Assembly (NCBI GenBank): GCA_945861815.1
Contig: CAMAVV010000060.1
Span: forward strand, 1-8,516
Source: Thermoflexus hugenholtzii JAD2
GTDB lineage: Bacteria; Chloroflexota; Dehalococcoidia; SHYB01
Direction of reading: 5' to 3'
DNA length: 8,516 bases
Shown: positions 1 to 5,115 of the stretch, in pieces
How positions within the stretch are numbered: the stretch's first letter is position 1
Layout of the letters: every line of letters starts with the position of its first letter
Made by a program: the position numbers and the translations under genes
Notes under the pieces: model-generated
The model's input: only the letters and a program-made list of their open reading frames with translations
Database searches by the model: none
What the model was told of the DNA's origin: nothing

Positions 1-99
1 ATTGTGGGTACAAGAAGGTCGTGGCGAAACCATCTTGACGCGCCCCTATCCGCTCATTACCCTTGCCCTACACTCCCAAGTTACTGGAAACCTACCCCC

Positions 100-516
100 A
101 TGAAAAGCGCCTACACGAAACCGCTCCCGAAAGTCACCAGCGAAGACCGCCCCTTTTGGGAGGCCTGCAAGCAACATAAGTTTGTCTTGCCCAAGTGCAA
201 GCAGTGTGGCAACGTCTGGTTCCCTCCCTATCTCCAATGCAACAAATGCCTCTCGCCAAACCGTGAGTTTGTGGAAGCAAGCGGCCGTGGCGTCATCTGG
301 GGACGCATCGAGATGAACCAGCCCTATATCCCTGCCTTTGTGGACGACATCCCCTACGTCGTCGCCCTCATCCAGTTAGAAGAAGGGCCATTCATCTACA
401 CCAACGTTGTCGGCGCAACAAACGACACAATCAAAGTCGGCCTGCCGGTGGAAGTCGTCTTCGACGACGTCACCCCCGACTTCACCCTCCCCAAGTTCCG
501 CCTCCTCCCCTCCTAA
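100..516 (+). CDS. Zn-ribbon / OB-fold domain protein (DUF35 family)
   Basis: This 138-residue protein has the DUF35 layout: a short N-terminal helix (residues about 15-28, with PFWEACKQHKF), a rubredoxin-like zinc ribbon with two CxxC pairs (C33/C36 and C47/C50), then an OB-fold (about 57-135) with the usual RGVIWG strand and a C-terminal LPKFR strand. Known relatives act as partners of thiolase-like (SCP-x/lipid-transfer) or acyl-CoA enzymes and probably bind acyl-CoA; the zinc is structural. The frame stays open upstream to the window edge, but the homologous part begins at the ATG at 100. The upstream residues are proline- and aromatic-rich and look non-coding, and an upstream reading frame ends in an ATGA overlap with this ATG. 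No good Shine-Dalgarno is visible. A thiolase-like partner gene may lie beyond the left edge. Family call is firm; the substrate is unknown. Confidence 0.88.
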   Translation: MKSAYTKPLPKVTSEDRPFWEACKQHKFVLPKCKQCGNVWFPPYLQCNKCLSPNREFVEASGRGVIWGRIEMNQPYIPAFVDDIPYVVALIQLEEGPFIYTNVVGATNDTIKVGLPVEVVFDDVTPDFTLPKFRLLPS

Positions 517-535
517 ACGTTCCTCCCCTCCCATT

Positions 536-586
536 TCCTCTCCCTTCTCAGGTGTCTTCATCCCGATCCGCATCGGGAGGAGAGGA
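536..586. repeat. Nested inverted repeat after the DUF35 gene
   Basis: Two nested inverted repeats are visible. The inner one pairs TCCCGAT (561-567) with ATCGGGA (572-578) around a 4-nt loop. The outer one pairs TCCTCTCC (536-543) with GGAGAGGA (579-586). The surrounding DNA is strongly pyrimidine-rich before and purine-rich after. There is no T-run on the plus strand, so it is not a classical intrinsic terminator, although it could slow transcription after the DUF35 gene. It could equally be a copy of a dispersed intergenic repeat. Only one copy is present in this window. Confidence 0.45.
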
Positions 587-617
587 CTAAGGAGAGAGGT
601 CTCCCCATCCCATCCGA

Positions 618-623
618 TACAAT
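618..623 (+). promoter_or_regulatory. -10-like box just upstream of tatD-like gene
   Basis: TACAAT matches the sigma-70 -10 consensus at five of six positions. It ends nine bases before the ATG at 633, so transcription would start almost at the start codon. No convincing -35 box is seen at 16-18 bp spacing, so this is a weak call supported mainly by the lack of any Shine-Dalgarno in front of the gene. Confidence 0.3.
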
Positions 624-632
624 TGTCTCCTT

Positions 633-1400
633 ATGCTCTGCGACTCCCACACCCACCTGGACCACTACTCCGATGAAGATGTCGCCGGCATGGTCCAGCG
701 CGCCCGCGAGGCTGGCGTCGGCCTGATCATCAACGTCGGCACCACCATCGAAACCTCGCGAAAAGCCATTGAGAATGCCAAAAGCTACGATGTCGTCTAT
801 GCAGGCGTCGGCATCCATCCCTCCGACGTGAAAGCGCCCTTCTCAGAGGCCGATTACAGTACCTTGCGCACCCTGGCTATGTCCCATCCCAAGGTCGTCT
901 GCATCGGCGAAACAGGCCTCGACTTCATGCCCGGCTCCCCCGACCGCTCCTGGCAGATCGAATCCTTTCGGCAGCACATCCGCCTCGCCAAAGAGCTGCG
1001 CAAGCCCATCGACTTTCACGCCCGTGGCGCTGAACACGATATCTTGGGCGTCCTTCGCCTGGAGCACGCCGGTGACGTTGGCGCTATCTGGCACTACTTC
1101 CTCTACGACGCCGCAAAGGCGGAAGAGGCCATCGCCCTCGGCTTCTACATCTCCCTGGCAAAGCCACTTTTGCGCGAACCAGGTCTCCAAGAGGCAGCGA
1201 AAGCCATCCCCATCGAGCGCATCGTCCTCGAGACCGACTCCTATCCCCAACCCTTCAAGAAAAACCCCATCCGTCGCACCGAGCCCTCCCATGTCCTCCA
1301 GGTGGCCGAAAAGCTTGCCGAACTCAAAGGCCTCACAGCGAGCGAAGTTGCCAATATCACCACGGCTAACCTTAAACGCGCTTTGCGCCTTGCGGCATAG
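633..1400 (+). CDS. TatD-family metal-dependent hydrolase
   Basis: This 255-residue protein is a TIM-barrel hydrolase of the TatD/YcfH family, close to the usual length of about 260. The metal ligands are recognisable: the N-terminal HTHLD (H6, H8), E93 in GETGLD, H129 in DFHARGA, H154 in IWHYF and D202 in LETDSYP. VGIHP (59-63) is also typical. Characterised relatives are metal-dependent 3'-5' exonucleases or D-aminoacyl-tRNA deacylases; the reaction here cannot be chosen from sequence. The third and fourth ligand motifs depart from the common IHSRDA and LHCFSG forms, so it belongs to a divergent branch. The ATG at 633 is the only sensible start, because HTHLD must sit at the N-terminus and no in-frame start precedes it. 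No ribosome binding site is present nearby. It sits alone between the DUF35 gene and a new promoter. Confidence 0.9.
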   Translation: MLCDSHTHLDHYSDEDVAGMVQRAREAGVGLIINVGTTIETSRKAIENAKSYDVVYAGVGIHPSDVKAPFSEADYSTLRTLAMSHPKVVCIGETGLDFMPGSPDRSWQIESFRQHIRLAKELRKPIDFHARGAEHDILGVLRLEHAGDVGAIWHYFLYDAAKAEEAIALGFYISLAKPLLREPGLQEAAKAIPIERIVLETDSYPQPFKKNPIRRTEPSHVLQVAEKLAELKGLTASEVANITTANLKRALRLAA

Positions 1401-1411
1401 AGCCTAGCCGT

Positions 1412-1435
1412 CGAGGAAATTCGCCCTTTCCCTCG
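1412..1435 (+). terminator. Weak stem-loop after tatD-like gene
   Basis: CGAGG (1412-1416) pairs with CCTCG (1431-1435), and AAA (1417-1419) can extend the stem to TTT (1427-1429) with one bulged C. A T-rich stretch follows (around 1441-1450). It lies 12 bp after the tatD-like stop and abuts the -35 box of the next promoter. It may be a modest terminator; the imperfect stem and interrupted T-tract make this tentative. Confidence 0.35.
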
Positions 1436-1465
1436 TTGACATTATTTTGTGGGTTGTGCTAGTCT
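1436..1465 (+). promoter_or_regulatory. Sigma-70-type promoter with extended -10
   Basis: A perfect -35 box TTGACA (1436-1441) is followed after 18 bp by TAGTCT (1460-1465), which is preceded by TG at 1457-1458, the extended -10 signature. Transcription would start near 1472, giving a leader of about 75 nt before the ATG at 1547. This is the best canonical promoter in the left half and marks the start of the two-gene unit 1547-3072. Confidence 0.65.
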
Positions 1466-1473
1466 AACCACGC

Positions 1474-1485
1474 TTACCTAAGTCA
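1474..1485. promoter_or_regulatory. Operator-like near-palindrome, copy A
   Basis: TTACCTAAGTCA lies 8 bp after the -10 box, overlapping the expected transcription start. Its reverse complement TGACTTAGGTAA differs by one base from a site at 8289-8300 and by two from a site at 5033-5044. The position is ideal for a repressor operator. The regulator is not known. Confidence 0.4.
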
Positions 1486-1546
1486 ACGATATATCGGCCT
1501 TCCAACGCAGCATGCTCATGTGGCTGCTATCAAGAAAGAGGAGTCT

Positions 1547-2377
1547 ATGACCACCATACAAAACAAGGCGATGGACTGGAAGCCTGCCCGGAAATTCAAG
1601 CCGGAAGAGGTCAAAGAAGCCATTGCCAATATGCCCATGGAGATCCAACAGCGGCGCGTCGGCCCGGTGTTGGGGATAATGGCGCTCAAGGTCGCCCAGC
1701 GCGTCGGCGAACATCTTGGCGAGCCTGGCGTTGAAGTGCTCAAGAAGTCAGCCGAGCAGCTCTCCAAGCAAGTCGGCGTCGACCTCGCCCAGCTTGATCT
1801 CACCAAGACCCAGTTCCCCGAATTGCTCAAGTTCATCACCGGCAAGAGCGGGATGGATGACCTCGATGCGAAGCAGGTCGGCCAGTTCTACTTCGCCTGC
1901 GCCGCCATGCTCATGAAGCTCAGCTGCGATGTCCTCGAGAAGCTGGGCGATGAGAAGGGCCAGCACGTCATCGAGCAGGCCTGGGAAGAAGTCGCCAAGG
2001 AGCATATGTACTGGGACCTCGTCGCCGACCAGTTCGACCTCAAGGAAAAGGACGCCAGAACGGCCATCGCCCTCCTTGCCGGCACCGATGCTCTCATGGG
2101 CGTGAAGTTCGAAATCGGCAAGATGACCCCCACCTACGTCGAGCGCAACATCACCTTCTGCACGCCCGTCGCCATGGCCTGGAGCATGGGCTACTCCCAT
2201 GACACGGTGCGCAAGTTCTGCGAAACCGTTGCTACATCGGTCTGTATCCGCGGCCCGCAGGAGGTCGTCCCCGGCGTGAAGGTGAAATACCTGACCCGCA
2301 TGTCCTATGGCGACCAGTCCTGCATCGAAGTCGCCGAGTTCGATCCGAAGGCTGCGAAGGCGGCCAAGAAGGCCTAG
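1547..2377 (+). CDS. Conserved protein, possibly ATC hydrolase-like
   Basis: This is a 276-residue, mostly helical soluble protein with no signal peptide or membrane segment. The C-terminal half has the pattern of the L-2-amino-thiazoline-4-carboxylic acid (ATC) hydrolase family: EKLGDEKGQHVI (131-142), a cysteine in FCETV (C225), and a terminal strand with YGDQSC (G255, D256, C259) followed by alternating residues. Other cysteines are C118, C127, C205 and C233. ATC hydrolase opens the thiazoline ring in cysteine biosynthesis, but many family members are uncharacterised and the similarity is recalled, not tested. The last residues are alanine/lysine-rich (DPKAAKAAKKA). I chose ATG 1547 over GTG 1520: the purine-rich AAAGAGGAG (1535-1543) lies just before it, and the intervening residues look non-homologous. 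A strong promoter precedes it, and it is followed after 50 bp by another unknown gene, probably in one transcript. Confidence 0.55.
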   Translation: MTTIQNKAMDWKPARKFKPEEVKEAIANMPMEIQQRRVGPVLGIMALKVAQRVGEHLGEPGVEVLKKSAEQLSKQVGVDLAQLDLTKTQFPELLKFITGKSGMDDLDAKQVGQFYFACAAMLMKLSCDVLEKLGDEKGQHVIEQAWEEVAKEHMYWDLVADQFDLKEKDARTAIALLAGTDALMGVKFEIGKMTPTYVERNITFCTPVAMAWSMGYSHDTVRKFCETVATSVCIRGPQEVVPGVKVKYLTRMSYGDQSCIEVAEFDPKAAKAAKKA

Positions 2378-2427
2378 TCTCGCCGCTGTCCGCATAGCAC
2401 ACCACACCTGTCACAGGAGCGCCGCTC

Positions 2428-3072
2428 ATGCCGTACATCCTTGAAGAGTATCATCACCGCGTCTTTGGAGGCGTCGCCTCCATCACGGCGCACTTCCTCC
2501 GCCCCGAGTGGAATCGCATGCAGCTCATCCAAGACTACATGCTGCTGCCACAAGAGAAACGCGCCGATGCCATGGCCGCTGCCCGCTCCGCCCAGGATTC
2601 CTACGATGCCGCCAAGGCCTCTCGCCAGGACAACAGCGCCTCTCTCATGCGCGCCGATGCCCTGCGATGGCTCGCCTATCGCAAGGAGCGCCTCCAGGCC
2701 GACGACGCCCGCGCCTTCCGCGACCTTCTCTCGTTCTGGACCGTTGAGTTCCACAAGAGCGTCATGTCCCTCGACTTCCCCACTAAGTGGAAGAAGAGCA
2801 AGGCAGGCGCGATCTACGACACCATCGTCAAGACAAGCGAGCTGATGCTCGTCCAGGAAAAGCCGTCGCGCGACTTCCCCAACGCCACCTGGGAGAACGC
2901 GATGATCATCTGGAACGCCATCTACCACATGAATGAAGAGCTCGATGGGCTGCTCTTTAAGGCCACCGGCGGCGCGCCTCGCCCTGTTCTCAACAAGCCC
3001 GTCAAACTGCCCGTAAAGAAGGTAGCCAAGAAGCCGATCAAGAAGATCGCCAAGATGCGCAAGGCCTCATAG
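2428..3072 (+). CDS. Hypothetical protein with lysine-rich C-terminal tail
   Basis: I do not recognise this 214-residue protein. Residues 1-180 look like a compact mostly helical domain rich in aromatic residues (YILEEYHHRVF near the start, LSFWTVEFHKS and WENAMIIWNAIYHMNEELDGLLF later), without cysteines, a signal peptide or membrane segments. Residues from about 186 to the end form a basic tail with repeated PVK/AKK/IKK units, like the tails of histone H1-type or other nucleic-acid-binding proteins. AGGAG (2415-2419) sits 8 bp before the ATG, a well-placed ribosome binding site. It follows the ATC hydrolase-like gene by 50 bp and ends 25 bp before a strong terminator, so the two genes form one unit. 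Coding is supported by composition like the neighbours and by the good flanking signals. Function is unknown; DNA or RNA binding is only an inference from the tail. Confidence 0.8.
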   Translation: MPYILEEYHHRVFGGVASITAHFLRPEWNRMQLIQDYMLLPQEKRADAMAAARSAQDSYDAAKASRQDNSASLMRADALRWLAYRKERLQADDARAFRDLLSFWTVEFHKSVMSLDFPTKWKKSKAGAIYDTIVKTSELMLVQEKPSRDFPNATWENAMIIWNAIYHMNEELDGLLFKATGGAPRPVLNKPVKLPVKKVAKKPIKKIAKMRKAS

Positions 3073-3097
3073 CGCAAGACACTTTTCACTTGTGACA

Positions 3098-3132
3098 AGA
3101 CGCCCCGATGACTCCTCGGGGCGTCTCTTTTT
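3098..3132 (+). terminator. Rho-independent terminator
   Basis: A perfect 11-bp stem, AGACGCCCCGA (3098-3108) with TCGGGGCGTCT (3116-3126), encloses a 7-nt loop and is followed by CTTTTT. It lies just after the lysine-rich-tail gene and closes the two-gene unit, insulating it from the acyl-CoA dehydrogenase gene. Confidence 0.93.
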
Positions 3133-3179
3133 GCGGTACACTATCCGGGCTATCCCGGTGTCAAAGAGGTCACGCGACG

Positions 3180-4325
3180 ATGCTCCATCTTACCGAGTCC
3201 CAGCTCCAGATACAGAAAATGGCCCGGGACTTTGCCAATAAGGTCATCGCCCCCAGGGCGCTCAAGCTCGACGAATCGGAAGAATTCCCTCTCGATATCT
3301 TTGAGTCGATGCGCGAAGTTGGCCTTATGGGCATCGGCGTCGATCCTGCCCACGGCGGCTCCGGCGGCGGCGCGACTGAAACCATCATCGCCGTCGAAGA
3401 GATCTGCCGCGCTTATGCAGGCATCGGCACGATTCTCGCGGTTCAGATCGGCCTCTACGGCCCCGTCATCTCACGGTTCGGGAATGAGGCCCAGAAGAAG
3501 GCCTTTCTCGAGCCGTTGAACAATGGCAAGCTCGTCGGCGCCTTTGGCCTTACCGAGCCTAACGCCGGCTCCGACGCCTCTGCTCTGGAGTCCACCGCCA
3601 CCCGCAAGGGCGATAAATACGTCCTCAATGGCTCAAAGACCTTTATCTCGTGTGCCGATGGCGCAACCCACTTCATCATCGCCGCGACCACAGATAAGAG
3701 CAAAGGCAGCAAGGGCATCTGCATCCTCATGGTCCCCAGGAACAGCAAGGGATTCACCATCAAGAGGCAGCATGGGAAGATCGGCATCATCGCCTCCACC
3801 ACCGCCGAACTCTTCTTCGATAACGTGGAAGTTCCCATCGCCAATCGCATCGGCGAGGAAGACCAAGGCTACAAGAATCTCCTTCAGGTTCTCGAGGTCT
3901 CGCGCATGGGCGTTGCGGCCCAGGCCACTGGCATCGCCCAATCGGCCTTGGACGCCTCCCTCGCATGGGCACAGCAGCGCAAGAGCTTCAAAGTTCCTCT
4001 GGTTCAGCATCAAGGTATCCAGTTCATGCTCGCCGAGATGGCGACACGTGTCGAGGCAGCGCGCCTCCTGACCCATCAGGCCGCCGCCTTGCGCGATGCC
4101 GGAAAGCCCTTCAGCAAAGAGTCCTCCATGGCCAAGCTCTTTGCCGCTGAGGCCGCCATGTGGGTGGCAACCAAGGCCGTCCAGATTCACGGTGGCTATG
4201 GCTACTTCAAGGGCAGTATCGTCGAGCGCTGCTTCCGCGATGCCAAGATCACGGAGATCTACGAAGGCACATCTGAAGTCCAGAAGATGCTCATCGCCAA
4301 AAGGCTTATCGAAGGCAATCGCTAA
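3180..4325 (+). CDS. Acyl-CoA dehydrogenase
   Basis: This 381-residue protein has the full acyl-CoA dehydrogenase architecture and standard length. An N-terminal helical domain (about 3-115) is followed by a beta domain with the FAD/substrate signature AFGLTEPNAGSD (121-132), and a C-terminal helical domain with IHGGYGY (336-342) for flavin contacts. E362 in IYEGTSEVQ is the expected catalytic base that removes the alpha proton. It makes 2-enoyl-CoA, passing electrons to FAD and then probably ETF in the cytoplasm. The base at this site is typical of short/medium-chain and butyryl-CoA types rather than isovaleryl- or long-chain types; the exact chain length cannot be read. The in-frame ATG at 3108 is rejected because it lies inside the preceding terminator and adds 24 non-homologous residues. 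AAAGAGG (3163-3169) sits 10 bp before ATG 3180. It is flanked by terminators on both sides, so it is probably monocistronic. Confidence 0.96.
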   Translation: MLHLTESQLQIQKMARDFANKVIAPRALKLDESEEFPLDIFESMREVGLMGIGVDPAHGGSGGGATETIIAVEEICRAYAGIGTILAVQIGLYGPVISRFGNEAQKKAFLEPLNNGKLVGAFGLTEPNAGSDASALESTATRKGDKYVLNGSKTFISCADGATHFIIAATTDKSKGSKGICILMVPRNSKGFTIKRQHGKIGIIASTTAELFFDNVEVPIANRIGEEDQGYKNLLQVLEVSRMGVAAQATGIAQSALDASLAWAQQRKSFKVPLVQHQGIQFMLAEMATRVEAARLLTHQAAALRDAGKPFSKESSMAKLFAAEAAMWVATKAVQIHGGYGYFKGSIVERCFRDAKITEIYEGTSEVQKMLIAKRLIEGNR

Positions 4326-4350
4326 CGGCAAAGAACAGCGCGAGATAAAG

Positions 4351-4380
4351 AAGAGGGGCGCTCGATCAAGCGCCCCTCTT
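4351..4380. terminator. Terminator between convergent genes
   Basis: A perfect 12-bp stem, AAGAGGGGCGCT (4351-4362) with AGCGCCCCTCTT (4369-4380), has a 6-nt loop. On the plus strand it is followed by the T-rich TGGTTT, serving the acyl-CoA dehydrogenase gene. On the minus strand the tract after the stem is less T-rich, yet the hairpin also lies just past the padR stop, so it may serve both genes. Confidence 0.88.
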
Positions 4381-4406
4381 TGGTTTCTGCAGAATACTCC
4401 CGCTAC

Positions 4407-4799
4407 TTACTTTGCCGCAACCGCTTCCCGCTCACTCATCTCACCCTTCGCCGTCTTCGCAACGTCTATCGCGTCCTGGATGTGCGGCAGCACCGATGCC
4501 CACGCCGTCGCCGCCGCCTTGTACGCTTCGACACCCTTGGGCGTTAGGGTGCAGACTTTCCGCTCTCGTGCGCCCTGCGACTCGCTCTTCACCTCAACAT
4601 AGCCATTCTCAACGAGTTCCTTGAGGGCGGGGTAAATCATCGCATCCGTCGGCTCACAGCAACCCTCGGCGGCCTGGCGCACTGCCTCCTTGAGGCGATA
4701 GCCGTGTGACGGCTTGTCGTAGAGGGCGCGAAGCATGAAGAAGCGAGAGAGGCTTCTCCGGATTAGCATTTCCCAATAATCGGGTTTATCCCAGCTCAC
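4407..4799 (-). CDS. PadR-family transcriptional regulator
   Basis: This 130-residue protein is a small PadR-type winged-helix repressor. The N-terminal wHTH spans about residues 15-90: SRFFMLRALYDKPSHGYRLKEAV (helices 1-2, with the HGY hallmark), the recognition segment around DAMIYPALKELVENGYVE (52-69), and a wing with ERKVCTLTPKGVEAY. A short C-terminal helical region (about 91-125) would dimerise. A vicinal cysteine pair, C47-C48, sits just before the recognition helix, with C83 in the wing. The start is GTG at 4799, because an in-frame stop lies shortly upstream; GAAAGG (4811-4816 on this strand) is a possible ribosome binding site. ATG at 4769 (residue 11) is an alternative. It is convergent with the acyl-CoA dehydrogenase gene and divergent from the amidohydrolase gene. 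PadR proteins usually repress themselves and a neighbouring gene; the effector is unknown. Confidence 0.9.
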   Translation of the reverse strand: MSWDKPDYWEMLIRRSLSRFFMLRALYDKPSHGYRLKEAVRQAAEGCCEPTDAMIYPALKELVENGYVEVKSESQGARERKVCTLTPKGVEAYKAAATAWASVLPHIQDAIDVAKTAKGEMSEREAVAAK

Positions 4800-4884
4800 G
4801 CGCGTACCGGCCTTTCACTCCGCAATGGTTCCAACCCAGGTCGCTTATGAAAGGGCACGTGGGGAAGAGAGGGGGAGGACGCCG

Positions 4885-4896
4885 ATACATAAGTAA
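4885..4896. promoter_or_regulatory. Operator-like near-palindrome, weak copy D in padR leader
   Basis: ATACATAAGTAA matches copy A (TTACCTAAGTCA) at nine of twelve positions and contains the near-palindromic core TACATAAGTA. It lies about 10-20 bp after the predicted padR transcription start on the minus strand, a good place for autoregulation. It is the weakest of the four copies. Confidence 0.3.
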
Positions 4897-4911
4897 CCGA
4901 TAGCTCAACGC

Positions 4912-4942
4912 ATAATAGCATACCCCTGCGAAAGAGCGTCAA
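4912..4942 (-). promoter_or_regulatory. Candidate padR promoter
   Basis: On the minus strand TTGACG (4942 to 4937) is followed by a 19-bp spacer and TATTAT (4917 to 4912). Both boxes match consensus at five of six positions, although the spacer is long. Transcription would start near 4905, giving a leader of about 105 nt before the GTG at 4799. Confidence 0.45.
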
Positions 4943-5032
4943 GAAATGTTGCGGGGATATGTAGCTATTCTGCGCGAAGGTTCACTTGTCTTGACAGGTT
5001 TGCGCATGGGTGATGGCCTGCCATTCAATAAC

Positions 5033-5044
5033 TAACTTAGGTAT
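5033..5044. promoter_or_regulatory. Operator-like near-palindrome, copy B
   Basis: TAACTTAGGTAT matches the reverse complement of copy A (TGACTTAGGTAA) at ten of twelve positions, with the ACTTAGGTA core identical. It lies 71 bp before the amidohydrolase ATG, similar to the 61 bp between copy A and its gene. Confidence 0.4.
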
Positions 5045-5115
5045 CGCGCCTCTGGTGGTTCGGAGCCAGGTTACTTCTGCTTCGCAGAATTCATGACCTT
5101 TTGGGAGATAGTCCT

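Larger units (their letters stand above)
4800..5115. other. Divergent intergenic regulatory region (padR / amidohydrolase)
   Basis: This 316-bp region has no credible gene. It holds the leader and a candidate promoter of padR on the minus strand (4912-4942), two copies of the shared near-palindrome (4885-4896 and 5033-5044), and a direct repeat CCGATA (4882-4887 and 4897-4902) that brackets the first copy. On the plus strand there is a perfect -35-like TTGACA (4991-4996) without a clear -10 at standard spacing. A small hairpin, TTCTGC/GCAGAA (5075-5080 and 5084-5089), lies 26 bp before the amidohydrolase start, and GGGAG (5103-5107) is that gene's ribosome binding site. Base composition is more AT-rich than the flanking genes. 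Confidence 0.6.

Noticed and set aside
1520..1546. GTG start for the ATC hydrolase-like gene
   Set aside because: The extension consists of the purine-rich ribosome binding site translated as KKEE; ATG 1547 is better placed.
1748..2407. 219-codon minus-strand open frame opposite the ATC hydrolase-like gene
   Set aside because: Leucine/glycine/aspartate-rich antisense composition typical of a shadow frame. The plus-strand gene has a promoter, ribosome binding site and terminator-bounded operon context.
2779..2790. CACTAAGTG as another copy of the shared near-palindrome
   Set aside because: It lies within coding sequence and lacks the ACCTA half-site; probably chance.
3108..3179. Upstream ATG extension of the acyl-CoA dehydrogenase
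   Set aside because: It starts inside the intrinsic terminator stem and adds 24 residues with no family similarity.
3633..4331. Long minus-strand open frame opposite the acyl-CoA dehydrogenase gene
   Set aside because: The plus strand carries an unmistakable acyl-CoA dehydrogenase; the antisense frame shows no family motif and is expected from GC-rich third positions.
4991..4996. Perfect TTGACA as a promoter of the amidohydrolase
   Set aside because: No acceptable -10 box is found at 16-18 bp, so the amidohydrolase promoter was left unassigned.
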